A stretch of DNA of 64,000 bases, taken from assembly GCF_023923225.1 (NCBI RefSeq), contig NZ_CP099489.1, forward strand, positions 4,030,001-4,094,000. Reading direction: 5' to 3'. The stretch is from Ornithinimicrobium faecis (GTDB taxonomy: Bacteria; Actinomycetota; Actinomycetes; Actinomycetales; Dermatophilaceae). The notes below the pieces were generated by a model. It saw only the letters and a list, made by a program, of their open reading frames with translations. It was not told the origin of the DNA and ran no database searches. Of this stretch, positions 36,157 through 44,373 are shown piece by piece. The number at the start of each line of letters is the position of its first letter. Within the stretch, counting starts at the first letter, position 1. The position numbers and the translations under genes were made by a program.

Positions 36157-38406
36157 TCAGCCGAGCTGCTGCGCCTGCTCCGGCGTCTCCTCGCCGATCG
36201 CCGTGGGGCGGCGCTTGCTGAACCAGATCGAGCCCACGATCGCGGCCAGGGCCGCGAGCGCGATCAGCCAGCGCACGATGTCGTTGGCGGAGTCGCCGTA
36301 GGTCAGCCCCACAACGGCCGGTGCGATCAGCAGGGCCACCAGGTTCATCACCTTGATCAGCGGGTTGATGGCCGGGCCGGCGGTGTCCTTGAACGGGTCA
36401 CCGACGGTGTCACCAATGACGGTCGCCTCGTGGGCCGGCGAGCCCTTGCCGCCGTGGTGCCCGTCCTCGACGATCTTCTTGGCGTTGTCCCATGCACCAC
36501 CGGAGTTGGCCAGGAAGACCGCCATCAGCACGCCCGTGCCGATGGCACCGGCCAGATAACCGGCGAGCGCGCTGACACCCAGACCGAAGCCGACAGCGAT
36601 CGGCGCCAGGATCGCCAGGAGGCCGGGGGTGGCCAGCTCGCGCAGGGAGTCGCGGGTGCAGATGTCGACGACGCGGGCGTAGTCGGGCTTCTCGGTGAAG
36701 TTCATGATGCCCGGCTTCTCCCGGAACTGGCGGCGCACCTCAAAGACGATGGCCCCAGCCGCTCGGGTCACGGCATCGATCGCCAGGCCCGAGAACATGA
36801 AGACGACCGAGCCACCCAGGATGATGCCGACCAGCGCCCGCGGGTCGAAGACGATCAGGGAGTTCATCATGTCGTTGATGTCCTCGACCGAGTCGACCGC
36901 GTTGGTGATCGCGTTGAAGTAGGACCCGAACAGCGCCGTCGCGGCCAGCACGGCCGTGGCGATCGCGATGCCCTTGGTGACGGCCTTGGTGGTGTTGCCG
37001 ACCGCGTCCAGCTCGGTGAGGATCTGGGCGCCCTCGCCGTCGACGTCGCCGGACATCTCCGCGATGCCCTGGGCGTTGTCGGAGACCGGGCCGAAGGTGT
37101 CCATCGCCACGATCATGCCGACCGTGGTGAGCAGGCCGCAGCCGGCCATGGCCACCAGGAACAGCGCGAAGATCAGCGAGCCACCGCCGAGGGTGAACAG
37201 GACGAAGACCGCTCCGGCGATGGTCGCGGCGGTGTAGACCGCGGACTCGAAGCCCACGCCGATGCCGGACAGCACGACGGTGGCCGGGCCGGTCAGCGAC
37301 GTCTTGGCGACGTTCTTGGTCGGCTTGGACTCGGTGCCGGTGAAATAGCCGGTGAGCCAGAGGATGAAGGCGGCCAGGACGATGCCGATGATCACGGCAG
37401 CGGCCACCCGCACGCTCGGGTCGAGGTCCAGGCCGTCGACCTCACCGGGCAGGAAGACGAACGCGGCGATCGCACAGACACCGGCGGCGACGAGCGCAGA
37501 GATGTAGAAGCCGCGGTTGATGGTGACCAGGGCGCTCTCTCCGGCGCGGCCCTTGGTGAGATAGACGCCCGCGATCGCGGTCAGCGCACCGATGGCCGGG
37601 ATGATCAGCGGGAAGGTGAGACCCTCTGAGCCGAGCGCCGCGGAGCCGAGGATGAGCGCCGCGACCAGGGTGACGGCATACGACTCGAACAGGTCGGCTG
37701 CCATGCCCGCACAGTCACCCACGTTGTCGCCGACATTGTCGGCGATGGTGGCGGCGTTGCGCGGGTCGTCCTCGGGGATGCCGGCCTCGACCTTGCCGAC
37801 CAGGTCGGCGCCGACGTCGGCGGCCTTGGTGAAGATGCCACCGCCGACGCGCATGAACATCGCCAGCAGCGCGGCGCCGAAGCCGAAGCCCTCGAGCACC
37901 TGCGGGGCGTTGCCCTGATAGAAGAGCACGACCAGCGCGGCGCCCAGCAGGCCCAGGCCCACGGTCGCCATGCCGACGGTGCCACCGGTGCGGAAGGCGA
38001 TCTGCATGCCCTTGTCGCGGTCCAGGTTGCGGGCCGCCTCGGCGACGCGCATGTTGGCCGCGGTCGCCAGGTTCATGCCGAGATAGCCGATGCCGGCGGA
38101 GAAGCCGGCGCCGAGGATGAAGAAGACCGAGCGGCCGATGCGCACGGCCGTGTCGTCGGCGGGCAGGGCAAAGAGCAGCAGGAAGGCGATGACGACGAAG
38201 ATGCCGAGCGTCTTGAACTGCCGCTGGAGATAGGCCTGCGCCCCCTCCTGCACGGCCTTGCCGATCTCTTGCATGCTCGGGGTGCCCGGATCGGTGGCCA
38301 GCACCTCCTGGCGGAACTTGAAGCCCATCACGAGCGCGGCCAGCGCGATCAGTGCAACGACGATGACGATCGAGATCTCACCGCCGGAAAGGTCGATATC
38401 TCTCAT
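36157..38406 (-). CDS. hppA: Membrane-bound proton-translocating pyrophosphatase
   Basis: Integral membrane pump of 749 residues with about 16 membrane segments that couples PPi hydrolysis to H+ export. GGGIFTKAADVGADLVGKVEAG and IPEDDPRNAATIADNVGDNVGD (near 190-235) are the PPi and Mg-binding core. VGNTTKAVTKG carries Lys at the position that distinguishes K+-independent H+-PPases from K+-dependent ones, which have Ala there. ATG 38406 has GGAG about eight bases upstream. An 11-codon leader ORF with a strong ribosome binding site overlaps this start. Confidence 0.96.
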   Translation of the reverse strand: MRDIDLSGGEISIVIVVALIALAALVMGFKFRQEVLATDPGTPSMQEIGKAVQEGAQAYLQRQFKTLGIFVVIAFLLLFALPADDTAVRIGRSVFFILGAGFSAGIGYLGMNLATAANMRVAEAARNLDRDKGMQIAFRTGGTVGMATVGLGLLGAALVVLFYQGNAPQVLEGFGFGAALLAMFMRVGGGIFTKAADVGADLVGKVEAGIPEDDPRNAATIADNVGDNVGDCAGMAADLFESYAVTLVAALILGSAALGSEGLTFPLIIPAIGALTAIAGVYLTKGRAGESALVTINRGFYISALVAAGVCAIAAFVFLPGEVDGLDLDPSVRVAAAVIIGIVLAAFILWLTGYFTGTESKPTKNVAKTSLTGPATVVLSGIGVGFESAVYTAATIAGAVFVLFTLGGGSLIFALFLVAMAGCGLLTTVGMIVAMDTFGPVSDNAQGIAEMSGDVDGEGAQILTELDAVGNTTKAVTKGIAIATAVLAATALFGSYFNAITNAVDSVEDINDMMNSLIVFDPRALVGIILGGSVVFMFSGLAIDAVTRAAGAIVFEVRRQFREKPGIMNFTEKPDYARVVDICTRDSLRELATPGLLAILAPIAVGFGLGVSALAGYLAGAIGTGVLMAVFLANSGGAWDNAKKIVEDGHHGGKGSPAHEATVIGDTVGDPFKDTAGPAINPLIKVMNLVALLIAPAVVGLTYGDSANDIVRWLIALAALAAIVGSIWFSKRRPTAIGEETPEQAQQLG

Positions 38407-38438
38407 GGCTGCAGCTCCGAACGACGGGCGAGTGGCAT
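38403..38438 (-). CDS. Leader peptide overlapping hppA (11 codons)
   Basis: ATG at 38438 has AGGAGG four bases upstream, a better ribosome binding site than that of hppA. The frame reads MPLARRSELQP and its TGA shares bases with the hppA ATG (ATGA). Such a layout would feed ribosomes into hppA by termination-reinitiation. A dyad, CCGGTCAG/CTGACCGG (38457-38474), lies just upstream in the leader. There is no evidence that the peptide itself acts. Confidence 0.5.
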   Translation of the reverse strand: MPLARRSELQP

Positions 38439-38591
38439 GTGTCCTCCTGGGAGTCGCCGGTCAGCACTGACCGGACGGCACCGAATTGGTGTGCGGCTTG
38501 TTCGCCGCCACTGTAACGGGGGCCACACTAGGTGACACGTGTGACATGCGACACACCGCCCCCGGTGTGGCGAGCGCATACGGTGGCCGCA

Positions 38592-40883
38592 ATGCCCAGA
38601 TCCCCCTTCGATCCCCGTGCCACGCTGGGCCACCTCGCCCGCGGGGCTCGACGTGAGCGGCTGGTCCACGTGCGCCACCTGCCGCGGCGGGAGGCCGAGC
38701 TGGTGCCGTGGCCCCAGTGGGTCGACCCCGGTGTGTATGCCGCATGGTCCGGTGCCGGGGTCACGCACCTGTGGTCTCACCAGGGTGAGATGGCCGAGCG
38801 TGCCTGGGCCGGGCAGCACACGGTGTGTGCGACCGGGACGGCCTCGGGCAAGTCGCTGGGGTTCCTGGCGCCGGTGCTCACCGCCCTCGCGGAGGGCAGC
38901 CACGCTCCCACCGGCCGAGGCGCGACGGCGCTCTATCTGGCCCCCACCAAGGCACTGGCGGGCGACCAGTTTGCCCGGCTGGAGGCGATGGCGGTGCCGG
39001 GGGTGCGCGCAGCGGTCTACGACGGGGACACCCCCACCGACGAGCGCCGTTGGATCCGGGACCACGCGCACTATGTCCTGTCCAACCCGGATCTGCTCCA
39101 CCACGCGCTGCTGCCGGGTCACCAGCGGTGGGCGCCCTTCCTGCGGGCGCTGCGCTATGTCGTCGTCGACGAGTGCCACGTCTATCGCGGCGTGTTCGGC
39201 GCGCACGTCTCGGCGGTGCTGCGCCGCCTGCTGCGGGTCGCCGCGCGCTATGGCTCGCGCCCCACCGTCCTGTTCGCCTCGGCCACTGTGGCGCACCCGG
39301 AGGTGTTGGCGAGCGCCCTGATCGGACAGCCGGTCTCGGCGATCACCCACGACGGCTCGCCACGGGAGGCGACCACGTTTGCCCTGTGGGAGCCGCCGCT
39401 GGACGGCGAGGACGTCCGGCGCAGCGCCGTGTCCGAGTCCGCCACGCTGCTGGCCGACCTGGTCCTGCAGGACGTGCAGACGGTGGCCTTCGCCCGCTCT
39501 CGGGTCGGGGTCGAGGCGGTGGCGGCCGCGACCCGGCGCGACCTGGAGGGGGTGGACCCGTCACTGGTGCCGCGGATTGCGGCCTATCGCGGTGGCTATC
39601 TGCCCGAGGAGCGTCGCGAGCTGGAGCGATCCCTGCGTGGCCGCGAGCTGCTCGGGTTGGCCGCGACCAACGCCCTGGAGCTGGGCATCGACATCGCGGG
39701 GCTGGATGCCGTGCTCATCGCCGGGTGGCCGGGCACCCGCGCCTCGCTGTGGCAGCAGGCCGGGCGCGCCGGTCGGTCCGGGGCACCGTCGTTGGCCGTG
39801 CTGGTGGCCGGTGACGACCCGCTCGACACCTATCTCGTGCACCATCCGGAAGCGATTTTTGAGGCCCCCGTGGAGGCCAGCGTCTTCGACCCGGAGAACC
39901 CGCACGTGCTCACACCCCACCTGGCGGCCGCGGCCGCGGAGCTGCCGCTGACCGAGGCGGACACCGAGTGGTTCGGCCCGAGCGTGCCGGCGCTGGCCGA
40001 GGCGCTGGTCGCCGGCGGAGTCCTGCGGCGCCGGCCCGCTGGTTGGTTCTGGGCCCGCTCCGACCGGGCCAGTGACCACGTCGAGTTGCGCGGCATCGGG
40101 CAGACCGTGCGGATCGTGGAGAGTCGCACGGGGCGGGTCCTGGGCACCGTGGACGAGGCCCGCGCACACTCCGCCGTGCACACCGGGGCGGTCTATCTGC
40201 ACCAGGGCCAACCGCACGTGGTCACCGAGCTGGATCTCCCAGACGCCGCAGCGCACGTCGTGGCCGGCAACCCCGGGTGGAGCACGCAGGCACGCTCGAG
40301 CAGCGAGTTCCGGATCCTGCACGCCACCCACGAGCAGCAGTGGGGACCGGCCACCCTGACCTTCGGCGCGGTCGAGGTGACCAACCAGGTCACCTCCTTC
40401 CTGCGGCGGTTGCCGACCGGTGAGGTCATCGGCGAGCACGCGCTGGACCTGCCGCCACGGACCCTGAGCACCATGGCGGTCTGGTGGACCCTGCCCGAGG
40501 ACGAGCTGGCTCTGGCCGGAGTCGGGGAGGCCGACATCCCCGGCGCCCTGCACGCGGCCGAGCACGCCTCGATCGGGTTGCTCCCGCTGATCGCCACCTG
40601 TGACCGCTGGGACATCGGTGGGGTCTCCACCGCCCTGCACCCGGACACGGGACTGCCGACCGTCCTGGTCTATGACGGACACCCCGGCGGTGCCGGGTTT
40701 GCCGAGCAGGGGTTTCGCCGCGCCGCCCAGTGGCTGAACGCGACCCTGGAGACTGTGCGCACCTGCGAGTGCGCCAACGGCTGCCCCTCCTGCGTCCAGT
40801 CGCCCAAGTGCGGCAACGGCAACGAGCCGCTGAGCAAACCCGGCGCCGTGCGAGCTCTCGAGCACCTGCTGGCCGGTCGCTGA
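38592..40883 (+). CDS. DEAD/DEAH-box helicase with C-terminal DUF1998-type Cys cluster (MrfA/Hrq1-like)
   Basis: Superfamily 2 helicase, 763 residues. Motif I is ATGTASGKSL (about 80-90), motif II VVVDECHVYRG, motif III LFASATVAHP, and motif VI QQAGRAGRSG. The C-terminus has a metal-binding cluster CECANGCPSCVQSPKCGNGNEPLSK-type (four Cys), as in MrfA, which helps repair mitomycin adducts. The start is ATG 38592 where the helicase homology begins. Eleven of its twelve Tyr codons are TAT, unusual in such GC-rich DNA. Confidence 0.92.
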   Translation: MPRSPFDPRATLGHLARGARRERLVHVRHLPRREAELVPWPQWVDPGVYAAWSGAGVTHLWSHQGEMAERAWAGQHTVCATGTASGKSLGFLAPVLTALAEGSHAPTGRGATALYLAPTKALAGDQFARLEAMAVPGVRAAVYDGDTPTDERRWIRDHAHYVLSNPDLLHHALLPGHQRWAPFLRALRYVVVDECHVYRGVFGAHVSAVLRRLLRVAARYGSRPTVLFASATVAHPEVLASALIGQPVSAITHDGSPREATTFALWEPPLDGEDVRRSAVSESATLLADLVLQDVQTVAFARSRVGVEAVAAATRRDLEGVDPSLVPRIAAYRGGYLPEERRELERSLRGRELLGLAATNALELGIDIAGLDAVLIAGWPGTRASLWQQAGRAGRSGAPSLAVLVAGDDPLDTYLVHHPEAIFEAPVEASVFDPENPHVLTPHLAAAAAELPLTEADTEWFGPSVPALAEALVAGGVLRRRPAGWFWARSDRASDHVELRGIGQTVRIVESRTGRVLGTVDEARAHSAVHTGAVYLHQGQPHVVTELDLPDAAAHVVAGNPGWSTQARSSSEFRILHATHEQQWGPATLTFGAVEVTNQVTSFLRRLPTGEVIGEHALDLPPRTLSTMAVWWTLPEDELALAGVGEADIPGALHAAEHASIGLLPLIATCDRWDIGGVSTALHPDTGLPTVLVYDGHPGGAGFAEQGFRRAAQWLNATLETVRTCECANGCPSCVQSPKCGNGNEPLSKPGAVRALEHLLAGR

Positions 40884-40975
40884 GCTCCCCTGCCACACCT
40901 GCTGCCGGGCGGTGCGACTGGCGAGCGGCTACTGTCACATCCGTCAGGAATGCGCCCACCCACAGGAGGCAGATC

Positions 40976-41515
40976 GTGCTCATCCTCGGACTACTGCTGG
41001 CCGTGGCGGCCCTCGTCGTCTTCGGTTACATGCTGTTCGGCACCCAGGACCTGAGTCCCCTGCAGATCGACCTCGGGGTCTTCACGGTCGAGCTCACGCC
41101 CATGCACCTCTATCTCCTGGGCGCCGCCACCCTGGTCGTGCTCGTCCTGGGGCTGCTCTTCCTGACGATGGGGCTGCGCGCCCAGCGCCGGCGCCGTCGC
41201 GAGGTCAAGGAGCTGCGGGCGGCAGTCCGCGACGGTGGGACCGACACCGGGCGGACCGGTCGTCGAGACGCACCGCCGGTCGAGCAGCGTCATTCCGACC
41301 CGGTGCCGTCGTCCCAGACCTCCGAGGACCGACCGCGCCCGGGCGGATCCGACCTGGGTCCGGCACACCCCGGCTCGGCACCCTACGAGCGGGATGTTCC
41401 CGACAACCGCGCCGCCGAGTCGCCTTCCTCTCCGCCCCGGGACCCCGGCCCGGATGTCGCCCTGCCGGGCGACTATCCCCGAGATGACACCACCCCTGGC
41501 ACGCATCGCCCGTGA
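40976..41515 (+). CDS. Membrane protein, LapA-like
   Basis: A 179-residue protein with two membrane segments (about 2-20 and 44-66) around a short loop (DLSPLQIDLGVFTVELTPMH). A basic coil (RAQRRRRREVKELRA) and a long disordered Pro/Ser/Asp-rich tail follow. The hairpin plus basic stretch resembles LapA/DUF1049 proteins, but similarity is only of pattern. GTG start with AGGAGG upstream. Confidence 0.6.
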   Translation: MLILGLLLAVAALVVFGYMLFGTQDLSPLQIDLGVFTVELTPMHLYLLGAATLVVLVLGLLFLTMGLRAQRRRRREVKELRAAVRDGGTDTGRTGRRDAPPVEQRHSDPVPSSQTSEDRPRPGGSDLGPAHPGSAPYERDVPDNRAAESPSSPPRDPGPDVALPGDYPRDDTTPGTHRP

Positions 41516-41553
41516 CCTGACTCCCGGCGATCCCACCCACCAGCCACCGGCGT

Positions 41554-41865
41554 TCAGTCGGCGACTTCGGTGACCGACACGACTGGTGTGGTGACGCGAG
41601 CCGTCACCACACCATGCACGACCGATAAGAGCATGTGCAGGGACTCACCGACGACAGGCGGCCAGGGGCGTGGCCGGTTTAACAGGTCGACTGCGTCCTC
41701 GTCCCTTCGCAACCGACCGTCAAGGGACGTTGGCCAGGGCGGCCACACCTCGATCGCCAGCGGCGTCCCACCCGTGTGCGTCGGCAACCGAATCGCTGTC
41801 ATCGCAGTCAGGTCGATCAGATACCGGCTGCCCGACTCCGTCTCCACCATCAGTCGCTCTGCCAC
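41554..41865 (-). CDS. Small hypothetical protein
   Basis: Unrecognised 103-residue protein, beginning MAERLMVETESGSRYLIDLTAM and rich in Val near the end. No signal peptide or membrane segment. GTG at 41865 or ATG at 41850. It follows the Tad pilus-related genes on the same strand, with a GC-rich 15-base repeat array between. Support is codon bias and position only. Confidence 0.5.
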   Translation of the reverse strand: MAERLMVETESGSRYLIDLTAMTAIRLPTHTGGTPLAIEVWPPWPTSLDGRLRRDEDAVDLLNRPRPWPPVVGESLHMLLSVVHGVVTARVTTPVVSVTEVAD

Positions 41866-41890
41866 GGCAGGTTCCGTTCCGTTGGTCCCA

Positions 41891-41949
41891 GCACCGGCGG
41901 CTCAGGCACCAGGGACTCAGGCACCGGGGGCTCGGGCACTGGGGGCCTA
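41891..41949. repeat. 15-base degenerate tandem repeat
   Basis: About four 15-base units (GCACCGGCGGCTCAG, GCACCAGGGACTCAG, GCACCGGGGGCTCGG and a partial) lie between the small hypothetical gene and the TadE-like gene. On the minus strand they would read VPEPP-type pentapeptides in one frame, but that frame has no clear start. Confidence 0.6.
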
Positions 41950-42396
41950 CTTGTCATATCGATCACCGCTGGGGACAGCCCCCGCGTGAGCCACCGCGTG
42001 GGCACGCAGGCCCGGCAACCCCGTGACCGTCAGCGCGACCTCGACCTGCAGGCGGGCGGTCACCGTCTCGGTTGTGCCGGCAGCTGGCTCACACCGCAGC
42101 AGATCTGCCCCGTTTGCGGCGGCCAGGTCACCGGCCGCGCCACACGCGGTGGCCCCGTCCCCGCCCTCCAGCAGGACGCCCGCTCCGGCAAGCGCCGCCG
42201 CGTCGGCTGCGGCTCTGGCCTGCAGACTCCCGCGCACAGCGGCTCCGAGCACCAGGAAGCCGATCAGCACCGCGAGCATGAGCAGGATCGCTCCGAGTCC
42301 CAGCACGGTTGCCGAGCCCCGCTCGCCGTCTCGCCCCCTGACCTGGGATGACAGTCCCCGGACCACGCCCTGGTCGGTCCGCCAACCGGCCCTCAC
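41947..42396 (-). CDS. TadE-like protein of the helicase/secretion neighbourhood (Rv3654c type)
   Basis: A 149-residue minor pilin-like protein. GERGSATVLGLGAILLMLAVLIGFLVLGAAVRG (about residues 25-58) is a prepilin-like N-terminal hydrophobic helix with the ERG-S start, followed by an Ala-rich domain with two Cys (ATACGAAG, LLRCEPA). It is positioned as Rv3654c beside the helicase gene. GTGA overlap with the TadE gene upstream. Confidence 0.78.
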   Translation of the reverse strand: MRAGWRTDQGVVRGLSSQVRGRDGERGSATVLGLGAILLMLAVLIGFLVLGAAVRGSLQARAAADAAALAGAGVLLEGGDGATACGAAGDLAAANGADLLRCEPAAGTTETVTARLQVEVALTVTGLPGLRAHAVAHAGAVPSGDRYDK

Positions 42397-42764
42397 GGCG
42401 AACCCATTCGTGCTGCCGGCTCCAGGACCGCCTCGACACTCGCGTCCGCGCGAGGCAGCGCCGAGAGATACCGGGTCCGTGGGGGCGCCGTCACGGTCAC
42501 CCGCACCCGGTCATCGCTCTTGTCAACGCTCACGTCTGACCCCGGGGGCGCAGCCTGCTGCGCCAGCTCACGCACAGCGTCGACGGGCTCGCCCCGTGCC
42601 GCGGCCCGGGCTGCGATCCGGGCGGCGTCGACGGCTCGGATCTGATCGACCGCCAACCCGAGGCCGCTCAGGCACAGGGCGAGCACCGCCACGAGGACCG
42701 GGATGATCAGGGCCAGCTCGGCCGTTGCCATCCCGCCCTCGTGACGGTGCCCGCGGGTGCTCAC
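42393..42764 (-). CDS. TadE-family pseudopilin
   Basis: A 123-residue protein. EGGMATAELALIIPVLVAVLALCLSGLGLAVDQIR is the class III (prepilin-peptidase type) signal and hydrophobic helix found in TadE-like pseudopilins of Flp/Tad systems. GTG at 42764 overlaps the stop of DUF4244 (GTGA). The longer open frame upstream is not homologous to anything and runs through DUF4244. Confidence 0.82.
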   Translation of the reverse strand: MSTRGHRHEGGMATAELALIIPVLVAVLALCLSGLGLAVDQIRAVDAARIAARAAARGEPVDAVRELAQQAAPPGSDVSVDKSDDRVRVTVTAPPRTRYLSALPRADASVEAVLEPAARMGSP

Positions 42765-42973
42765 AGCGAGACCGAGAGAGCCACCTTGACGACCTTGGTC
42801 ACCAAGGACTCGATCCCACCGGACTGCACAATGGCGAGCAGCACTGCGGCGAACGCACACGCCGCGATGGTGCCCACGGCATACTCCGCCGTTGTCATCC
42901 CCGCTTCCCGTGCGGCCGACAGCGACTCGCTCAGTCGGCGCCAGCCGTGACGCCGCTCCAGTGACTTCCTCAT
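42761..42973 (-). CDS. DUF4244 Flp-pilin-like peptide
   Basis: A 70-residue protein. REAGMTTAEYAVGTIAACAFAAVLLAIVQSGG has the G-M-T-x-x-E-Y pattern of Flp pilins, where cleavage occurs after Gly. It is probably the main fibre subunit. ATG 42973 has GGAGG seven bases upstream, so it heads the pilin operon DUF4244-TadE-TadE-like. Confidence 0.85.
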   Translation of the reverse strand: MRKSLERRHGWRRLSESLSAAREAGMTTAEYAVGTIAACAFAAVLLAIVQSGGIESLVTKVVKVALSVSL

Positions 42974-43109
42974 GGTTTGCCTCCATCCCTGACAGGAACT
43001 GGTTGTTCCCTTTGGACGAGGCTCGCTCGCAGGCAGCCTGTCCCAACAGGCCTGGGCCCGATCTGTGGACAGTCGGCCCTCGGGGCGGACGCTGTGCACA
43101 CAGGGCACA

Positions 43110-43143
43110 AGCCCCGCCCGCTGGTGGTCAGCGGGTCGGGGCT
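43110..43143 (-). terminator. Hairpin between SIP-like gene and pilin operon
   Basis: AGCCCCG..CCGCTG and CAGCGG..CGGGGCT form an interrupted stem with a 5-base loop (GTGGT). It is downstream of the SIP-like gene and would separate it from the pilin operon. The sequence GGTGGTCAGC recurs three times between 43123 and 43219. Confidence 0.5.
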
Positions 43144-43215
43144 CGTGGGATGTAGGAGGTGCTTAGGTGGTCAGCGAGTCAGGACACGTCGGGTGAAGGA
43201 GGCGCTTGCCGGTGG

Positions 43216-43602
43216 TCAGCCGTGGATGAGCTGGTTGCTCGGCAGGGCCGTGATCAGGCGGGTCACACACTCGTGTTCTGCTGCCGCGAGGGCAGTCGTG
43301 GCACCCGGGAGGACCCACACGGTCGGGCTGTCACCGACCGGTCCGACACCCTCGGGGAGCCACTCGGCGGCCCATCCCGACATAGCGTCGGCCAAGGCAC
43401 AGGACCCGGGGTGGGGTCGCACCCGGTTGACCTGGACACGCTCCGGGGCCGTCAGGGGCAGGCCGTCTGCGGTGTCGTCCGCGAGATAGACCTGTCCGTA
43501 GGCGTCCCCCGGGAGGTCTAGGAGCACCTGTTGGGCGGCCGCAACATCGCAGGCGGCCGCGAAGATGCACACCCTGATGGAGGGACCACGCCGACGACTC
43601 AC
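43216..43602 (-). CDS. Stand-alone SIP-like C-terminal domain protein, probably iron-regulated
   Basis: A 128-residue protein. VCIFAAACDVAAAQQVLLDLPGDAYGQVYLADD resembles the start of the NAD-binding C-terminal domain of siderophore-interacting (SIP) ferric reductases. SPTVWVLPGATTALAAAEHECVTRLI resembles the later part. The FAD-binding N-terminal half is absent, so it cannot be a complete reductase. A DtxR/IdeR-type box lies 9 bases upstream of the GTG at 43602; a later GTG at 43572 would put the box about 40 bases away. It is next to dps, another iron-linked gene. Confidence 0.6.
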   Translation of the reverse strand: MSRRRGPSIRVCIFAAACDVAAAQQVLLDLPGDAYGQVYLADDTADGLPLTAPERVQVNRVRPHPGSCALADAMSGWAAEWLPEGVGPVGDSPTVWVLPGATTALAAAEHECVTRLITALPSNQLIHG

Positions 43603-43611
43603 ACCGCGAGT

Positions 43612-43630
43612 GTAGGTTAGCCTTACCAAT
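43612..43630 (-). promoter_or_regulatory. DtxR/IdeR-type iron box
   Basis: The minus strand reads ATTGGTAAGGCTAACCTAC, matching 15 of 19 positions of the DtxR/IdeR consensus TTAGGTTAGGCTAACCTAA, including the run GGCTAACCTA. It lies just upstream of the SIP-like gene, where an iron-loaded repressor would block transcription. The inference is that the gene is expressed on iron starvation. Confidence 0.65.
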
Positions 43631-43678
43631 CTAGGAAAACCTGATGGCACTCGCGCTGTGAGCTAGCGGCGGTCAGTC

Positions 43679-44164
43679 TCAGCCTGCGATGTGCGCCTGC
43701 AGGAACCAGCGGTCCTTGACCAGCCCCTGCTCGATCGCGATGGCCACGTCCTGACTGGCCAGGTCGACCTCATCCAGCCCCTTGATCGCCTCGCGGGTCG
43801 TCGCGATGACAGCGTCGAGCTGAGCGAGGACCTGGGGGATCAGGTCTGCGGAGGAGGTGAAGCCCTCCGTCAGGGCGGGCAGCGTGTTCTTGGCCGCGAC
43901 GGTCTCGATCCGGGCGTCCAGCGGCAGGCCGAGGGCGACGATGCGCTCGGCGGCCTCGTCAGCGAACGCCTGGGCGTGGGCCACAACACTGTCGAGCAGT
44001 TCGTGCACCCCGATGAAGTTGGCGCCGCGCACGTGCCAGTGGGCCTGCTTGCCGTCGACGACAAGGGCCTCCAGGTCGATGACGACCGGGGTGAGCAACT
44101 GGGCGGCCCCGGCGGCAACCTCGGAAGTGGTGGCCAGCGCGTCGGAGGTGCGAGTGGTGGTCAT
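43679..44164 (-). CDS. dps: Dps-family ferritin-like DNA-protection protein
   Basis: A 161-residue four-helix protein that stores iron and shields DNA. The ferroxidase-site residues are visible in HWHVRGANFIGVHELLDSVVAHAQAFADEAAERI (His, Asp and Glu positions about 43-75). LGLPLDARIETVA and QDVAIAIEQGLVKDRWFLQAHI also fit. ATG 44164 has AAGGAGG five bases upstream. A weak half-match to the DtxR box (AAGGCTGACCTTAG) lies about 100 bases upstream, not strong enough to call. Confidence 0.92.
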   Translation of the reverse strand: MTTTRTSDALATTSEVAAGAAQLLTPVVIDLEALVVDGKQAHWHVRGANFIGVHELLDSVVAHAQAFADEAAERIVALGLPLDARIETVAAKNTLPALTEGFTSSADLIPQVLAQLDAVIATTREAIKGLDEVDLASQDVAIAIEQGLVKDRWFLQAHIAG

Positions 44165-44373
44165 GGATCCTCCTTGAAGTGAGTCGGATCGCTTTCGTGG
44201 TCAGCGACCCTGTGCCTTCTAATTTCCTCCACATCTGACCTTCCTGCAAGCAAGAGAAGGCTGACCTTAGACCGTTTCGGGGGCTGTGACTCGGGATGAT
44301 CACCCGCCCTCCAGCGGCTCCGCGTGCCATATTGGGTGCTCGCATCCACTGCTGCCGAGTCACGGGAGTTGCC

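Noticed and set aside
44165..44290. Second DtxR/IdeR box upstream of dps
   Set aside because: Best alignment (AAGGCTGACCTTAG) matches only about 12 of 19 consensus positions.
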